Source of the DNA: Govania unica
Lineage (GTDB): Bacteria > Pseudomonadota > Alphaproteobacteria > Sphingomonadales > Govanellaceae
Assembly (NCBI RefSeq): GCF_027920805.1
Contig: NZ_JANWOI010000001.1
Location: 744,001-808,000 of the forward strand
Direction: 5' to 3'
Length of the DNA: 64,000 nt
Shown here: positions 51,844-64,000 of the stretch, in pieces
Layout: each line of letters starts with the position of its first letter
Position numbering within the stretch: position 1 is the stretch's first letter
Position numbers and translations under genes: made by a program
The notes under the pieces: generated by a model
Told to the model about the DNA's origin: nothing
Seen by the model: the letters and a program-made list of their open reading frames with translations, nothing else
Databases searched by the model: none

Positions 51844-54800
51844 ATGGCAACTTCCTTTACTGGTCGCAAACGGGTTCGTAAGACATTCGGTCATATCGCC
51901 GAAGTCGTTGAAATGCCCAATCTGATCGAGGTGCAAAAAAGCTCCTATGACCAGTTCCTGCAAACCGACGTCCCAGCCCCGGAGCGTGTGAATGACGGGC
52001 TGCAGGGCGTCTTCAAATCGGTCTTCCCGATTCATGATTTCGGCAACACTGCCTCGCTCGAATTTGTACGTTACGAGCTTGAGGCTCCGAAATATGACGT
52101 AGAAGAGTGCCAGCAGCGCGATATGACCTACGCCGCGCCGCTTCGCGTCACTCTCCGCCTGATCGTGTTCGAGGTCGATGAAGATACCGGTGCTCGTTCT
52201 GTTCTCGATATCAAGGAACAGGACGTCTATATGGGCGATATCCCGCTCATGACCGACAACGGGACCTTTGTCATCAACGGTACCGAGCGCGTGATCGTCA
52301 GCCAGATGCATCGCAGCCCGGGCGTGTTCTTTGACCATGACCGTGGCAAGACCCATTCCTCGGGCAAGTTCCTGTTCGCCGCACGGGTCATCCCGTACCG
52401 CGGGTCCTGGCTCGATTTCGAATTCGACGCCAAAGACATTGTCTTTGTGCGTATCGATCGTCGCCGCAAGCTGCCGGTGACGACCTTCTTCTATGCCCTC
52501 GGCATGACGAGCGAAGAAATCGTCAATTATTTCTACAGCACGATCACCTATGTCCGCGAAAAAGGCGGCTGGCGTGTGCCGTTTGAATCCGATCGCTGGC
52601 GCGGTCTGAAGCCTGCTTTTGATCTCGTGAACGCTGACAACGGCGAAATCATGGTCGAAGCTGGCAAGAAGATCACCCCGCGCGTGGCCAAGAAGCTCGC
52701 GACCGACGGCCTGAAGTCGATTCTGCTGCCGGTTGAGGAAATCTACGGCCGCTATGCCGCCCAGGACATGATCAACGTCAAAACCGGCCGCATTTATGTG
52801 GAAGCCGGCGATGAACTGACGCCTGAGCATCTCACGCTCCTCGAATCGGGCGGGTATTCGGATATTCCGGTGCTCGACATCGATCATGTGTCGGTCGGCG
52901 CCTATATCCGCAACACCATGCTGGCCGATAAGGTTCATGGCTACGAACATGCCCTGGCCGAAATCTATCGTGTCATGCGTCCGGGCGAGCCGCCGACCAA
53001 GGAAACGGCCGAAGCGCTGTTCAAGGGTCTGTTCTTCGATTCCGAACGTTACGATCTGTCGGCCGTTGGTCGCGTCAAGATCAACATGCGTCTTGGCCTT
53101 GATGTTGCGGACAATGTCCGCGTGCTTGAGAAGAACGACATTCTGTCGGTTGTCAAAACCCTGGTCGACCTGAAGGACGGCCGCGGCGAAATCGACGATA
53201 TCGACCATCTCGGCAACCGTCGTGTGCGGTCGGTCGGCGAACTGATGGAAAATCAGTATCGTATCGGTCTCCTGCGGATGGAGCGGGCGATCCGCGAACG
53301 CATGAGCTCGGTCGATATCGACACCGTTATGCCGCATGACCTGATCAATGCGAAGCCGGCTGTGGCTGCCGTGCGCGAGTTCTTCGGCTCGTCACAGCTC
53401 AGCCAGTTTATGGATCAGACCAACCCGCTCAGCGAGATCACGCATAAGCGTCGTCTGTCGGCCTTGGGGCCTGGCGGTCTGACCCGTGAGCGCGCAGGCT
53501 TTGAAGTCCGCGACGTTCACACCACGCATTATGGCCGGATCTGCCCGATTGAAACGCCGGAAGGCCCGAACATCGGTCTCATCAACTCGCTCGCGACCTT
53601 TGCGCGGGTGAACAAATACGGCTTCATCGAGACCCCCTACCGCAAGGTGGTCAATGGGTTCGTGACCGAAGAAGTGCATTACCTGTCGGCCATGGAAGAA
53701 GGCAAGTTTGTCATCGCCCAGGCCAACGCGCCGCTGACTGCTGACAATCATCTGGCTGAAGATCTTGTGACCTGCCGTCAGGCCGGGGAACAGCATCTCG
53801 CGCCACGTGACAGCATTGATTTCATGGACGTGTCGCCGAAACAGGTGGTTTCGGTTGCGGCCTCGCTCATTCCGTTCCTTGAGAACGATGACGCGAACCG
53901 CGCACTCATGGGCTCGAACATGCAGCGTCAGGCTGTGCCGCTCATCAAGGCGGAAGCGCCTTATGTGGGCACCGGCATGGAAAAGGTCGTGGCTCGGGAC
54001 AGTGGCGCCGCCATTGCCGCTCGCCGCACCGGCACCGTCGACCAGGTTGACGCGACCCGTATCGTGATCCGCGCCACCGATGAGGTGGACCCGGGTTCGT
54101 CGGGCGTTGATATCTATCGTCTGAAAAAGTTCCAGCGTTCGAACCAGAACACCTGCATCAACCAGCGTCCGCTGGTGCAGGTGGGCGATTTGATCCGCAA
54201 GGGGGACATCATTGCCGACGGCCCGTCGACCGAGCTTGGCGATCTCGCCCTCGGCCGCAACGCGCTCGTCGCCTTCATGCCCTGGAACGGTTACAACTTC
54301 GAAGATTCGATCCTGATTTCGGAACGCATCGTGTCGGACGACGTCTTCACCTCGATCCATATCGAGGAATTCGAAGTCATGGCCCGCGATACGAAATTGG
54401 GGCCGGAAGAAATCACCCGCGACATTCCGAACGTCGGTGAAGAAGGTCTCCGCAACCTCGATGAGGCCGGGATCGTCTATATCGGTGCCGAAGTGCAGCC
54501 GGGCGACATTCTGGTCGGCAAGATCACCCCGAAGGGCGAAAGCCCGATGACGCCGGAAGAAAAACTTCTGCGCGCCATCTTCGGTGAAAAGGCGTCTGAC
54601 GTGCGGGATACCTCGCTTCGTCTGCCGCCGGGTGTTGCCGGGACCATCGTCGAAGTCCGCGTGTTCAACCGTCACGGCGTCGAAAAGGACGAACGTGCGG
54701 TCGCGATCGAACGTGAGGAAATCGAACGTCTGTCGAAGGACCGTGAGGATGAGCAAAGCATCCTGGAACGCAACATCTATGGCCGTCTGAAGCCGCTGCT

Positions 54801-55938
54801 GCTTGATCGCAAGGTCACAAGCGGTCCGGCTGGCGTGAAGAAGAACGACACGGTGTCGGAAGACACGCTGTCGAGCTTGTCGCGTGGACAGTGGTGGCAG
54901 GTTGCGGTCGCTGACGAACAGGCCATGGAAGCCGTCGAGGCGCTCCATAAGCAGTTCGAGGATTCGAAGGCTCAGCTGCGCAAGCGGTTTGAAGAAAAGA
55001 TCGAGAAGCTGCAACGCGGTGACGAACTGCCGCCGGGCGTGCTCAAGATGGTCAAAGTCTTTGTGGCCGTGAAGCGCAAGCTTCAGCCGGGCGACAAGAT
55101 GGCCGGCCGTCACGGCAACAAGGGTGTCATTTCACGCATCCTGCCGTGCGAAGACATGCCATACCTTGAAGATGGAACGCCGGTCGATCTGGTGCTCAAT
55201 CCGCTTGGTGTGCCGTCGCGTATGAACGTCGGTCAGATTCTTGAAACGCATCTTGGCTGGGCATCGCGCGGTATGGGCGTTCAGATCGGCGAAATGCTGC
55301 GGGCTTCTGTCGAAGACGCGCAGAAGGCCGAGACCATTCGCGGCAAACTGAAGGCCATCTATGGTGACGTTCAGTATGCGGAAGAGATTGCCGAACTTGA
55401 CGACAGTCAGGTGCTGGAACTTGCGGGCAACCTCAAGCCTGGCGTTCCGGTTGCGACTCCGGTGTTCGATGGTGCGCGGGAAGCCGACATCGTTACGATG
55501 CTGGATCACGCCGGTCTCGACAGCTCCGGTCAGGTCGATCTCTATGATGGTCGGACGGGCGACAAGTTCGATCGTCGCGTCACGGTTGGCTACATCTACA
55601 TGTTGAAACTGCACCATCTTGTCGATGACAAGATCCATGCTCGTTCGATTGGCCCCTACAGTCTTGTGACTCAGCAGCCGCTGGGTGGTAAGGCGCAGTT
55701 CGGTGGTCAGCGCTTCGGGGAAATGGAAGTGTGGGCGCTCCAGGCTTACGGCGCGGCTTACACGTTGCAGGAAATGCTCACCGTCAAGTCGGATGACGTG
55801 GCGGGCCGCACCAAGGTGTATGAGTCGATTGTGCGTGGCGACGATGACTTCGAAGCCGGGATTCCTGAATCCTTCAACGTTCTGGTCAAGGAAATGCGGT
55901 CTCTCGCGCTCAATGTTGAGCTCAATACCAACAAGTAA
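51844..55938 (+). CDS. rpoB: RNA polymerase beta subunit
   Basis: The 1364-residue subunit shows the rifampicin-pocket region ([31 protein letters not shown]) with wild-type residues at the common resistance sites, and the conserved [11 protein letters not shown] and [13 protein letters not shown] blocks. Next to the pocket the sequence is DVHTTHYGR where most bacteria have DVHPTHYGR. I chose ATG 51844, with GAGGACGAAGC upstream; the in-frame ATG at 51826 lacks a site. Confidence 0.98.
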   Translation: MATSFTGRKRVRKTFGHIAEVVEMPNLIEVQKSSYDQFLQTDVPAPERVNDGLQGVFKSVFPIHDFGNTASLEFVRYELEAPKYDVEECQQRDMTYAAPLRVTLRLIVFEVDEDTGARSVLDIKEQDVYMGDIPLMTDNGTFVINGTERVIVSQMHRSPGVFFDHDRGKTHSSGKFLFAARVIPYRGSWLDFEFDAKDIVFVRIDRRRKLPVTTFFYALGMTSEEIVNYFYSTITYVREKGGWRVPFESDRWRGLKPAFDLVNADNGEIMVEAGKKITPRVAKKLATDGLKSILLPVEEIYGRYAAQDMINVKTGRIYVEAGDELTPEHLTLLESGGYSDIPVLDIDHVSVGAYIRNTMLADKVHGYEHALAEIYRVMRPGEPPTKETAEALFKGLFFDSERYDLSAVGRVKINMRLGLDVADNVRVLEKNDILSVVKTLVDLKDGRGEIDDIDHLGNRRVRSVGELMENQYRIGLLRMERAIRERMSSVDIDTVMPHDLINAKPAVAAVREFFGSSQLSQFMDQTNPLSEITHKRRLSALGPGGLTRERAGFEVRDVHTTHYGRICPIETPEGPNIGLINSLATFARVNKYGFIETPYRKVVNGFVTEEVHYLSAMEEGKFVIAQANAPLTADNHLAEDLVTCRQAGEQHLAPRDSIDFMDVSPKQVVSVAASLIPFLENDDANRALMGSNMQRQAVPLIKAEAPYVGTGMEKVVARDSGAAIAARRTGTVDQVDATRIVIRATDEVDPGSSGVDIYRLKKFQRSNQNTCINQRPLVQVGDLIRKGDIIADGPSTELGDLALGRNALVAFMPWNGYNFEDSILISERIVSDDVFTSIHIEEFEVMARDTKLGPEEITRDIPNVGEEGLRNLDEAGIVYIGAEVQPGDILVGKITPKGESPMTPEEKLLRAIFGEKASDVRDTSLRLPPGVAGTIVEVRVFNRHGVEKDERAVAIEREEIERLSKDREDEQSILERNIYGRLKPLLLDRKVTSGPAGVKKNDTVSEDTLSSLSRGQWWQVAVADEQAMEAVEALHKQFEDSKAQLRKRFEEKIEKLQRGDELPPGVLKMVKVFVAVKRKLQPGDKMAGRHGNKGVISRILPCEDMPYLEDGTPVDLVLNPLGVPSRMNVGQILETHLGWASRGMGVQIGEMLRASVEDAQKAETIRGKLKAIYGDVQYAEEIAELDDSQVLELAGNLKPGVPVATPVFDGAREADIVTMLDHAGLDSSGQVDLYDGRTGDKFDRRVTVGYIYMLKLHHLVDDKIHARSIGPYSLVTQQPLGGKAQFGGQRFGEMEVWALQAYGAAYTLQEMLTVKSDDVAGRTKVYESIVRGDDDFEAGIPESFNVLVKEMRSLALNVELNTNK

Positions 55939-55974
55939 GCTCGCGAGCGCCAGGCACTTAAGGAGACGACGGTC

Positions 55975-58900
55975 ATGAACCAAGAGTTGATGAACTTCTT
56001 CAACCCGGGCACAGCGCCCGAAACCTTTGACCATATTCAGATTTCGCTCGCGAGCCCTGAGCGGATCCGGTCGTGGTCTTTCGGCGAAATCAAAAAGCCG
56101 GAGACCATTAACTATCGTACGTTCAAGCCGGAAAAAGACGGCTTGTTCTGCGCCCGGATCTTTGGTCCGATCAAGGATTACGAATGCTTGTGCGGCAAGT
56201 ACAAGCGCATGAAGTATCGCGGCATCACCTGCGAAAAGTGTGGCGTTGAAGTCACGCTTTCAAAGGTGCGCCGCGAGCGCATGGGCCATATCGAACTGGC
56301 CGCCCCGGTTGCGCATATCTGGTTCCTGAAGTCCCTGCCGAGCCGCATTGGTCTGCTGCTCGACATGACGCTGAAGGATCTCGAGCGTATCCTCTATTTC
56401 GAATATTACGTGGTGACCGAGCCGGGTCTGACGCCGCTGAAGCAGTTCCAGCTTCTGTCGGAAGACGAATTCTCCCGCGCTCAGGAAGAATATGGCGATG
56501 ACAGCTTCACCGCTGGCATCGGTGCCGAGGCGATCAAGGCCTTGCTCGCGAACCTCGATCTTGAGGGCGAGCGCGAAAAGCTCCTGCGGGAGCTGGCCGA
56601 GACCAAGTCGGAACTGAAGCCGAAGAAGATCGTCAAGCGCCTGAAGGTTCTTGAATCCTTTGTGGAATCGGGCAACCGTCCGGAATGGATGATCCTTGAC
56701 GTGGTGCCGGTCATTCCGCCGGAACTGCGTCCGCTGGTGCCGCTTGATGGCGGCCGCTTTGCGACCTCGGATCTGAACGACCTTTACCGTCGCGTCATCA
56801 ACCGCAACAACCGCCTGAAGCGGCTGATCGAACTGCGGGCGCCGGATATCATCGTCCGCAACGAAAAGCGCATGCTGCAGGAAGCTGTGGATGCTCTGTT
56901 CGACAACGGCCGTCGTGGGCGCGTCATCACCGGCGCCAACAAGCGTCCGCTGAAGTCGCTCGCCGATATGCTTAAGGGTAAGCAGGGCCGGTTCCGTCAG
57001 AACCTGCTCGGCAAGCGCGTCGACTATTCGGGTCGTTCGGTCATCGTGGTGGGTCCGGAGCTGAAGCTTCATCAGTGCGGGTTGCCGAAAAAGATGGCGC
57101 TCGAACTCTTTAAGCCGTTCATCTATGCCCGTCTCGACAAGATGGGCGTGGCGACGACCATCAAACAGGCCAAAAAGCTTGTTGAAAAGGAACGTCGTGA
57201 AGTTTGGGACGTGCTGGACGAAGTCATTCGAGAGCATCCGATTCTTCTAAACCGCGCACCGACCCTGCATCGTCTTGGCATTCAGGCGTTCGAGCCGGTG
57301 CTGATTGAAGGCAAGGCCATCCAGCTTCATCCGCTGGTTTGCGCGGCCTTCAACGCCGACTTTGACGGTGACCAGATGGCCGTTCACGTGCCGCTGTCGC
57401 TTGAAGCTCAGCTTGAAGCCCGTGTACTCATGATGTCGACCAACAACATCCTGAGCCCGCAAAACGGCAAGCCGATCATCGTTCCGTCACAGGATATCGT
57501 GCTCGGGATCTATTACATCACCATGGAACGCAACGGCGAGCCGGGCGAAGGCATGGTGTTCACGGACGTTGCGGAAATCCGCCATGCGCTCGCGCAGAAG
57601 GCGGTGACCCTGCATTCTAAGATCAGCGCGCGCTATAGCCATGTGGACGCCGAAGGTGTGACAATCACCCGTCGCGTCGACACCACGCCGGGCCGCATGT
57701 TGCTGTCTGAAATCCTGCCGAAGCATCCGGCGATGACGATCGAAGTCGTCAACCGCCTGTTGACCAAGAAGGACGTGGCCGAAGTCATCGATACCGTCTA
57801 CCGCGTCTGCGGTCAGAAAGAGACGGTGATCTTCTGCGACAGCATCATGGCGCTTGGCTTCCAGGAAGCCTGCAAGGCCGGGATCTCCTTCGGTAAGGAT
57901 GACATGGTCATCCCCGCCGCCAAGGTCGATCTGGTCAACGAGACCCATGAGCTCGTGAAGGAATACGAACAGCAGTACATCGACGGCCTGATCACTCAGG
58001 GCGAGAAGTACAACAAGGTCGTGGACGCCTGGGCTCAGTGCACGGATCGCGTCGCCGACGCCATGATGAAGGAAATTTCCAACACCACGGCGATCGACGA
58101 AAAGACCGGGCGTCAGCGCTCGATCAACTCGATCTATATGATGGCTCACTCGGGTGCTCGTGGCTCGGCTGCTCAGATGAAACAGCTTGCCGGTATGCGT
58201 GGCCTGATGGCCAAGCCGTCGGGTGAGATCATCGAGACACCGATCATCTCGAACTTCAAGGAAGGGTTGTCGGTTCTCGAATACTTCAACTCGACCCATG
58301 GCGCCCGTAAGGGTCTGGCCGATACGGCTCTGAAGACGGCGAACTCGGGGTATCTGACCCGTCGTCTGGTGGACGTCAGCCAGGATTGCGTCATTATCGA
58401 AGTCGATTGTGGCACCCGGAACGGCATCACCGTTGCGGAAGTCACCGACGCCGGTGAAGTGATCGTTACGCTCAGCGAACGTATCCTCGGCCGGACCTCC
58501 TCGGTTGATATCGAGGATCCGGTAAGCGGCAAGGTCATCATCGAAGCCGGTGAAGCCCTTGAAGAAATTGGCGTGGACATCATCAAGAATGCCGGGGTTG
58601 ATTCACTCCTCGTTCGTTCGGTGCTGACCTGTGAGTCTAAGGGCGGCGTCTGCGCCAAATGTTATGGCCGTGACCTTGCACGTGGTACTGCGGTCAACAT
58701 CGGTGAAGCGGTCGGCGTCATTGCCGCCCAGTCCATCGGTGAGCCGGGTACGCAGCTGACCATGCGTACCTTCCATATCGGCGGTACGGCCCAGGTGACG
58801 GAACAATCGTCGCATGAAGCCTCGATCGACGGTACGGCTCGGATCAAGAACCGCAACGTGGTGACGGATTCGCGCGGCCGCTTGATCTCCATGACCCGCA

Positions 58901-60174
58901 ACCTTGAAATCATCATTGTCGATGATGAAGGCCGCGAACGGGCAACCCATAAGGTTCCCCATGGTTCGGTCCTGCTCAAAGATGATGGCGTGAAGATCAA
59001 GAAGGGTGAGCGACTCGCCGAATGGGATCCCTACACCATTCCGATCATTACGGAAAAGACCGGTGTGGCCCATTATGTGGATCTTGTCGAAGGCGTCTCC
59101 ATGTTGGAAGCCGTCGACGAAGCCACGGGGATCGCATCGAAGCGGGTGATCGATTGGCGCTCCCAGCCCAAGGGCTCGGATCTGCGTCCGCGCATCACCA
59201 TCCGTGACGAGGCCGGCAATGTGGTGACCCTGGCCAGTGGTATGGAAGCCCGTTACTTCCTCTCGGTCGACGCTCTGCTGTCGGTCGCGGACGGTGACAA
59301 GGTCCATGCCGGTGACGTGGTGGCCCGTATTCCCCGTGAAGCGGCCAAGACCCGTGACATCACCGGCGGTCTGCCGCGGGTGGCGGAACTGTTCGAAGCC
59401 CGTCGTCCGAAGGACCATGCGATCATTGCCGAACTCGACGGTACAGTCGAATTTGGTAAGGATTACAAGAACAAGCGCCGTATCATCCTGCGTCCGAAGG
59501 ACAAAGATCGTGAGCCGGTCGAGTATCTGATCGCCAAGGGCAAGCATATCAGCGTGCAGGAAGGCGACTTCGTCGAACGTGGGGATTACATCATCGACGG
59601 CCATCCGGCCCCGCATGACATTCTTGCCACGCTCGGCGTCGAAGCTCTCGCCAACTACATTGTGAACGAGATTCAGGAGGTCTATCGCCTGCAGGGCGTG
59701 AAGATCAACGATAAGCACATCGAGGTGATCGCTCGCCAGATGCTGCAGAAGGTTGAGATCACGCATCCGGGCGAAACCACCTTCCTGATCGGGGAACAGG
59801 TGGATCGCGAGGAGTTCGAGGAAGTCAATCTCAAGACCGAAGCCAAGGGCAAGCTTGCAGCTACGGGCAATCCTGTGCTGCTTGGGATCACCAAGGCTTC
59901 GCTGCAGACCCGTTCGTTCATCTCGGCGGCCTCCTTCCAGGAGACCACCCGAGTCCTGACCGAGGCGGCCGTTGCAGGCAAGATCGACAGACTCGTAGGC
60001 CTCAAAGAGAACGTGATTGTCGGCCGACTGATTCCGGCCGGAACGGGCTCGGCGATCCATCGGGCCCGTCAGATCGCGCGCGATCGCGATCGTGATCTGG
60101 TGCCAGCGACGTCCGAACAGGCTCTGGACAATGTCCTGGGCACGGCTTCGGCAGACCGGCCTGTTGTTATCTAA
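55975..60174 (+). CDS. rpoC: RNA polymerase beta' subunit
   Basis: The 1399-residue subunit has the N-terminal zinc finger C71, C73, C86, C89. The catalytic NADFDGDQM carries Mg-binding D462, D464 and D466. A second zinc site is visible in [17 protein letters not shown], and the trigger-loop region lies near [11 protein letters not shown]. It starts 36 bases after rpoB with AGGAGA upstream. Confidence 0.98.
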   Translation: MNQELMNFFNPGTAPETFDHIQISLASPERIRSWSFGEIKKPETINYRTFKPEKDGLFCARIFGPIKDYECLCGKYKRMKYRGITCEKCGVEVTLSKVRRERMGHIELAAPVAHIWFLKSLPSRIGLLLDMTLKDLERILYFEYYVVTEPGLTPLKQFQLLSEDEFSRAQEEYGDDSFTAGIGAEAIKALLANLDLEGEREKLLRELAETKSELKPKKIVKRLKVLESFVESGNRPEWMILDVVPVIPPELRPLVPLDGGRFATSDLNDLYRRVINRNNRLKRLIELRAPDIIVRNEKRMLQEAVDALFDNGRRGRVITGANKRPLKSLADMLKGKQGRFRQNLLGKRVDYSGRSVIVVGPELKLHQCGLPKKMALELFKPFIYARLDKMGVATTIKQAKKLVEKERREVWDVLDEVIREHPILLNRAPTLHRLGIQAFEPVLIEGKAIQLHPLVCAAFNADFDGDQMAVHVPLSLEAQLEARVLMMSTNNILSPQNGKPIIVPSQDIVLGIYYITMERNGEPGEGMVFTDVAEIRHALAQKAVTLHSKISARYSHVDAEGVTITRRVDTTPGRMLLSEILPKHPAMTIEVVNRLLTKKDVAEVIDTVYRVCGQKETVIFCDSIMALGFQEACKAGISFGKDDMVIPAAKVDLVNETHELVKEYEQQYIDGLITQGEKYNKVVDAWAQCTDRVADAMMKEISNTTAIDEKTGRQRSINSIYMMAHSGARGSAAQMKQLAGMRGLMAKPSGEIIETPIISNFKEGLSVLEYFNSTHGARKGLADTALKTANSGYLTRRLVDVSQDCVIIEVDCGTRNGITVAEVTDAGEVIVTLSERILGRTSSVDIEDPVSGKVIIEAGEALEEIGVDIIKNAGVDSLLVRSVLTCESKGGVCAKCYGRDLARGTAVNIGEAVGVIAAQSIGEPGTQLTMRTFHIGGTAQVTEQSSHEASIDGTARIKNRNVVTDSRGRLISMTRNLEIIIVDDEGRERATHKVPHGSVLLKDDGVKIKKGERLAEWDPYTIPIITEKTGVAHYVDLVEGVSMLEAVDEATGIASKRVIDWRSQPKGSDLRPRITIRDEAGNVVTLASGMEARYFLSVDALLSVADGDKVHAGDVVARIPREAAKTRDITGGLPRVAELFEARRPKDHAIIAELDGTVEFGKDYKNKRRIILRPKDKDREPVEYLIAKGKHISVQEGDFVERGDYIIDGHPAPHDILATLGVEALANYIVNEIQEVYRLQGVKINDKHIEVIARQMLQKVEITHPGETTFLIGEQVDREEFEEVNLKTEAKGKLAATGNPVLLGITKASLQTRSFISAASFQETTRVLTEAAVAGKIDRLVGLKENVIVGRLIPAGTGSAIHRARQIARDRDRDLVPATSEQALDNVLGTASADRPVVI

Positions 60175-60206
60175 GTTATTGAAAAATAACGAATTTTGTG
60201 AGGGTC

Positions 60207-60227
60207 GGGGGAGCTTTTCGCTCCCCC
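60207..60227 (+). terminator. Hairpin after rpoC
   Basis: An 8-bp perfect stem with a TTTTC loop begins 32 bases after the rpoC stop. The lack of a following T run makes it a weak terminator or a 3'-end stabiliser. Confidence 0.6.
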
Positions 60228-60304
60228 GGTCGCTTTAGAGAAGACCAAGTAGGCAAGTCTCATGCCAGCGTCATTATTTCCCACGCGATTGGTGGATTTA
60301 GCGC

Positions 60305-60333
60305 TTGACGGGGCGGGGGTCGCTTACTAGTAT
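60305..60333 (+). promoter_or_regulatory. Promoter of rpsL-rpsG-fusA-tuf
   Basis: TTGACG (60305-60310), a 17-base spacer and TAGTAT (60328-60333) match the sigma-70 consensus well. It would drive the str operon with a leader of about 190 bases. Confidence 0.72.
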
Positions 60334-60526
60334 CCGCCCATCTTTGGAGCAGGCGGTAGGCCTCGCAGTCTAAACGCTGCTCCGAATTTTTAAGAACAAG
60401 TTCTGTTTGGGATTTGTCAGTCTTTAGTCTCCGCTGCGGCACATTCACGTGCGACGCAGCGTGATTATTTTTCGCAGGCAGCGAAAAGATTGACCCAGCG
60501 ACGTGAAACTCAGGGATTGAGAGCGT

Positions 60527-60898
60527 ATGCCGACGATCAACCAACTCGTGCGCAAGCCGCGCAAAGCACCGGTGCACCGCAACAAAGTGCCGGCGCTTCA
60601 GGCGAATCCCCAGAAGCGTGGGGTCTGCACTCGCGTGTATACGACTACTCCGAAGAAGCCGAACTCGGCCCTTCGTAAGGTCGCTCGCGTTCGCCTCACC
60701 AACGGTTTTGAGGTGAGTGCATATATTCCCGGCGTAGGCCACAACCTTCAGGAGCATTCTGTGGTCCTGATCCGTGGTGGTCGCGTAAAGGATTTGCCGG
60801 GGGTCCGCTACCATATTGTTCGCGGCGTGCTTGATACCCAGGGTGTCAAGAACCGCAAGCAGTCCAGGTCGAAGTACGGCGCTAAGCGTCCGAAGTAA
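60527..60898 (+). CDS. rpsL: 30S ribosomal protein S12
   Basis: The 123-residue decoding-centre protein has [20 protein letters not shown] and [20 protein letters not shown]. The lysine at position 43 and that in the [10 protein letters not shown] loop are those of streptomycin-sensitive bacteria. It is the first gene of the str operon. Confidence 0.98.
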   Translation: MPTINQLVRKPRKAPVHRNKVPALQANPQKRGVCTRVYTTTPKKPNSALRKVARVRLTNGFEVSAYIPGVGHNLQEHSVVLIRGGRVKDLPGVRYHIVRGVLDTQGVKNRKQSRSKYGAKRPK

Positions 60899-60954
60899 GG
60901 TGTCCTTGTCGTAAGGCATCTGAAGTTAAGGCTTAATTTGAAAAGGTAGAGACC

Positions 60955-61425
60955 ATGTCTCGTCGTCATGCTGCGGAAAAACGCATTGTCCACCCTGATC
61001 CGAAGTTCGGAGAAGTGGTGCTGAGCAAGTTCATGAATTGTCTCATGAGAGACGGTAAGAAATCGGCTGCGGAAGAGATCGTCTATGGCGCTCTCGACCT
61101 CATGGAAGCAAAGGCGAAGAAAGAAGCTCTTCAGCTTTTCCATGATGCGATCGATAATGTCCGTCCGGCTGTCGAAGTGCGTTCGCGTCGTGTCGGTGGG
61201 GCAACCTACCAGGTTCCAGTTGAAGTCCGTGCCGAGCGTTCGCAGGCTTTGGCGATCCGCTGGGTCATCGACATTGCTCGCAAGCGCAATGAGCACACCA
61301 TGACCGAGCGTCTTTCGGCTGAACTTCTTGATGCCGCCAACAATCGTGGCGCGGCTGTTAAGAAGCGCGAAGACACCCACCGTATGGCCGAAGCCAACAA
61401 GGCTTTCGCCCATTATCGCTGGTAG
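60955..61425 (+). CDS. rpsG: 30S ribosomal protein S7
   Basis: The 156-residue head-domain protein has typical segments: [40 protein letters not shown] and [20 protein letters not shown]. In E. coli S7 represses the str operon. AAAGGTAGAG lies before the start. Confidence 0.98.
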   Translation: MSRRHAAEKRIVHPDPKFGEVVLSKFMNCLMRDGKKSAAEEIVYGALDLMEAKAKKEALQLFHDAIDNVRPAVEVRSRRVGGATYQVPVEVRAERSQALAIRWVIDIARKRNEHTMTERLSAELLDAANNRGAAVKKREDTHRMAEANKAFAHYRW

Positions 61426-61449
61426 GCCGAAGGCAGAGGAATTACGACC

Positions 61450-63525
61450 ATGGCACGCACTACGCCGCTCGAAAAGTACCGCAATATCGGCATTATGGCC
61501 CATATCGACGCTGGCAAGACTACGACTTCCGAGCGTATTCTTTACTATACCGGCCGCAGCCATAAGATCGGTGAAGTGCATGACGGCGCTGCCACCATGG
61601 ACTGGATGGAGCAGGAGCAGGAGCGTGGCATCACGATCACCTCTGCTGCGACCACCGCGTTCTGGCACGATTACCGCATCAATCTGATCGACACCCCCGG
61701 CCACGTTGACTTCACGATTGAAGTCGAGCGTTCGCTGCGTGTGCTCGACGGTGCGATCACTGTGTTCGACTCGGTTGCCGGTGTTGAGCCGCAGTCCGAA
61801 ACTGTGTGGCGTCAGGCTGACAAGTACGGCGTTCCGCGCATGTGCTTTGTCAACAAGATGGACCGCGTGGGCGCGAATTTCGAGCGTTGTGTCCAGATGA
61901 TGAAGGACCGCCTCGGCGCTGTGCCGCTGGTTATCCAGCTGCCGATCGGTGCCGAATCTGAGTATCTTGGTCAGGTTGACCTTGTGGTCAACAAGGCGAT
62001 CTTCTGGGTCGAAGATGGCGTCGGCGGATCTCCGGTCTATGGCGAGATCCCGGATCATCTGAAAGACGATGCCGAACTCGCTCGCGCTGAAATGATTGAA
62101 CTTGCTGTTGAAGTTGACGACGCCGCTATGGAGCGTTACCTCAATGGCGAAGAAATTGACATCGACACGCTGAAGGCTTGCATCCGCAAGGGTACGCTTG
62201 CCGGTAAATTCGTTCCGGTTCTGAATGGTACAGCCTTCAAGAACAAGGGCGTTCAGCCGCTGCTCGACGCCGTCGTCGATTATTTGCCATCGCCGCTTGA
62301 TATCGGTGCCATTCAGGGGCATAAGATCGACAGCGATGAGATGGAAGCCCGTCGTCCGGCTGATGAGGAGCCGTTCTCGGCTCTCGCGTTCAAGATTATG
62401 ACCGATCCTTTCGTTGGTTCGCTGACCTTCATCCGCATCTATTCGGGCAAGCTTGAGCCTGCGATGCAGGTGCAGAACTCGGTCAAGGACAAGAAAGAAA
62501 AGATCGGCCGCATGCTGCAAATGCATGCCAACAGCCGCGAAGACCTGAAGGAAGCCTTTGCTGGTGACATCGTCGCCCTTGGCGGTCTGAAGGACACCAC
62601 CACCGGGGATACCCTTTGCTCCATCCTCAAGCCGATCGTGCTTGAGCGCATGGAATTCCCCGAGCCGGTGATCGAAGTTGCTGTTGAGCCGAAGACCAAA
62701 GCTGACCAGGAAAGAATGGGCCTTGCGCTCAATCGTCTGGCTCAGGAAGATCCGAGCTTCCGCGTGACCGTTGACCATGAAAGCGGCCAGACCGTGATCA
62801 AGGGAATGGGCGAGCTTCATCTTGAAATTCTGGTCGACCGTATGCGTCGCGAATTCAAGGTCGATGCCAACGTCGGTGCTCCGCAGGTGGCTTACCGTGA
62901 GTCGCTCAAGAAGCAGATCGAACTCGAATTCACCCACAAGAAGCAGTCGGGCGGTACCGGTCAGTTCGGCCGCGTGAAGCTTGTACTTCGCCCTGGCGAA
63001 CGTGGGTCGGGCTTCAAGTTCAACGACCTCATCAAGGGTGGGAATATTCCGCGCGAATATATCCCGTCTGTAGAAAAGGGGATCCGTTCGGTCGCCGATA
63101 GCGGCGCTCTGATCGGTTTCCCGATCATCGACTTCGAAGTTGACCTGATTGACGGCGCCTACCATGACGTCGACTCGTCGGCTCTGGCCTTTGAAATTAC
63201 CGGCCGCGGCGCCATGCGCGAAGCTGCTGATAAAGCTGGCATCAAATTGCTTGAGCCAGTCATGAAGGTTGAAGTTGTGACCCCAGAGGACTATATGGGC
63301 GATGTGATCGGCGACTTGAACAGCCGCCGAGGCCAGATCCAGGGTTCGGACGATCGCGGTAACGCGAAAGCCATCGAAGCCATGGTTCCACTCGCCAATA
63401 TGTTCGGTTACGTGAACCAGCTCCGCGGCATGACACAGGGTCGCGCGCAGTTCAGCATGCAGTTTGACCATTACGAAGAAGTGCCGCAGAACGTCGCTGA
63501 TGACATCAAGGCAAAATTCGCGTAA
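61450..63525 (+). CDS. fusA: Elongation factor G
   Basis: The 691-residue translocase has G1 AHIDAGKT (17-24), the switch [12 protein letters not shown]3 DTPGH, G4 NKMD and all five domains including the domain IV tip region. It drives ribosomal translocation and, with RRF, recycling. It follows rpsG by 24 bases and precedes the second tuf by 72 bases. Confidence 0.98.
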   Translation: MARTTPLEKYRNIGIMAHIDAGKTTTSERILYYTGRSHKIGEVHDGAATMDWMEQEQERGITITSAATTAFWHDYRINLIDTPGHVDFTIEVERSLRVLDGAITVFDSVAGVEPQSETVWRQADKYGVPRMCFVNKMDRVGANFERCVQMMKDRLGAVPLVIQLPIGAESEYLGQVDLVVNKAIFWVEDGVGGSPVYGEIPDHLKDDAELARAEMIELAVEVDDAAMERYLNGEEIDIDTLKACIRKGTLAGKFVPVLNGTAFKNKGVQPLLDAVVDYLPSPLDIGAIQGHKIDSDEMEARRPADEEPFSALAFKIMTDPFVGSLTFIRIYSGKLEPAMQVQNSVKDKKEKIGRMLQMHANSREDLKEAFAGDIVALGGLKDTTTGDTLCSILKPIVLERMEFPEPVIEVAVEPKTKADQERMGLALNRLAQEDPSFRVTVDHESGQTVIKGMGELHLEILVDRMRREFKVDANVGAPQVAYRESLKKQIELEFTHKKQSGGTGQFGRVKLVLRPGERGSGFKFNDLIKGGNIPREYIPSVEKGIRSVADSGALIGFPIIDFEVDLIDGAYHDVDSSALAFEITGRGAMREAADKAGIKLLEPVMKVEVVTPEDYMGDVIGDLNSRRGQIQGSDDRGNAKAIEAMVPLANMFGYVNQLRGMTQGRAQFSMQFDHYEEVPQNVADDIKAKFA

Positions 63526-63597
63526 ACGGTTCAGGTTCTTTTAAATTTCAGGATTAATGCCGCAGCGCTTGCGGCCAGGCAGACCGAGGAAAGTGCC

Positions 63598-64000
63598 ATG
63601 GGAAAGTCAAAGTTTGAGCGGAATAAGCCGCACGTCAACATCGGGACTATTGGTCACGTTGACCATGGCAAGACGTCCCTGACGGCAGCGATCACGAAGG
63701 TTCTGGCGGAACAGGGCGGCGGGACGTTTGTTGATTATGCGAACATCGACAAGGCTCCTGAAGAGCGCGCTCGTGGTATCACGATCTCGACCAGCCACGT
63801 TGAGTATGAGACGGTAGCCCGTCACTATGCGCACGTTGATTGCCCCGGCCATGCTGACTATGTGAAGAACATGATCACGGGTGCGGCACAGATGGATGGC
63901 GGCATTCTGGTGGTTTCGGCGTCTGATGGCCCGATGCCTCAGACCCGCGAGCATATCCTGCTCGCCCGTCAGGTCGGTGTGCCGGCTCTGGTTGTGTTCC
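63598..64000 (+). CDS. tuf: Elongation factor Tu, copy 2 (partial, cut by window end)
   Basis: The first 134 codons of a second EF-Tu gene are visible, with G1 GHVDHGKT. The start has GAGGAAAG upstream. All 403 bases equal those of copy 1 at 46586-46988, while the sequences just before the ATG differ. This is the usual tufA position at the end of the str operon. Confidence 0.97.
   Translation, partial: MGKSKFERNKPHVNIGTIGHVDHGKTSLTAAITKVLAEQGGGTFVDYANIDKAPEERARGITISTSHVEYETVARHYAHVDCPGHADYVKNMITGAAQMDGGILVVSASDGPMPQTREHILLARQVGVPALVVF

Larger units (their letters stand above)
60175..60526 (+). promoter_or_regulatory. rpoC-rpsL spacer: hairpin and str-operon promoter
   Basis: This 352-base spacer contains a hairpin after rpoC (GGGGGAGC/GCTCCCCC, 60207-60227, no T tract) and a strong promoter (60305-60333). 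The remaining 190 or so bases are an untranslated leader of the rpsL operon in which I recognise no named element. Confidence 0.7.

Noticed and set aside
53392-55113. A 573-codon open frame on the minus strand
   Set aside because: Antisense to rpoB with no family similarity.
60808-63471. An 887-codon open frame on the minus strand
   Set aside because: It is antisense to rpsG and fusA, whose products are certain; high G+C and strong codon bias keep the opposite frame open.

Overview
The window looks like a chromosomal segment of a free-living, flagellated alphaproteobacterium with a CtrA-type cell cycle. The class is supported by SciP (the DUF1153 inhibitor of CtrA) sitting between fliF and flgE, by a FlbD-type sigma-54 activator inside the fliF operon, by an RpoH sigma factor, and by the overall protein style and high G+C. 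The order is less certain: a Rhodospirillales-, Sneathiella- or Emcibacter-like lineage is plausible. No rRNA operon, insertion sequence, prophage or CRISPR array was seen.

Layout. Positions 1-1130 (minus) hold a ParA-like ATPase and a ribbon-helix-helix partner that runs off the left edge. Positions 1417-5304 (plus) hold a Sel1/SPOR cell-envelope protein, a large degenerate protein kinase with a C-terminal membrane anchor, and a small membrane protein. Positions 5306-8197 hold rpoH, rluD, a small anchored protein and a JAMM metalloprotease. Positions 8187-28333 are a flagellar island. On the minus strand, fliF-fliG-fliH-fliN-motA-flbD-flhA-flhF-flhG-(FliK-like) follow sciP and fliK-flgD-flgE. 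On the plus strand lie flgK-flgL. The DNA between fliK and flgK carries two divergent sigma-54 promoters around a palindrome, and a related palindrome lies beside a CtrA-like box upstream of fliF. CtrA, SciP and FlbD could therefore order the flagellar genes much as in Caulobacter.

Positions 28393-36985 are mixed housekeeping and accessory genes: mnmA, tRNA-Met, a hotdog thioesterase, a DUF883/holin-like/AI-2E membrane trio, an aminotransferase-permease operon divergent from a TetR regulator with a clear operator, and a secreted NUC1-type nuclease. Positions 37359-40554 hold nrdA-nrdB behind a long leader. A 617-residue protein of unknown family follows at 40618-42471. Then come msrB-gloB, a PhnA-like protein, a methyltransferase, tRNA-Thr and rlmB.

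Positions 46276-64000 are the conserved translation/transcription block: tRNA-Tyr, tRNA-Gly, tuf, tRNA-Trp, secE, nusG, rplK, rplA, rplJ, rplL, rpoB, rpoC, rpsL, rpsG, fusA and a second tuf cut by the right edge. The two tuf copies are identical over the 403 bases that can be compared.

The least explained parts are the pseudokinase operon, the 617-residue orphan, the structured nrd leader, and a small IclR-like remnant downstream of the aminotransferase.
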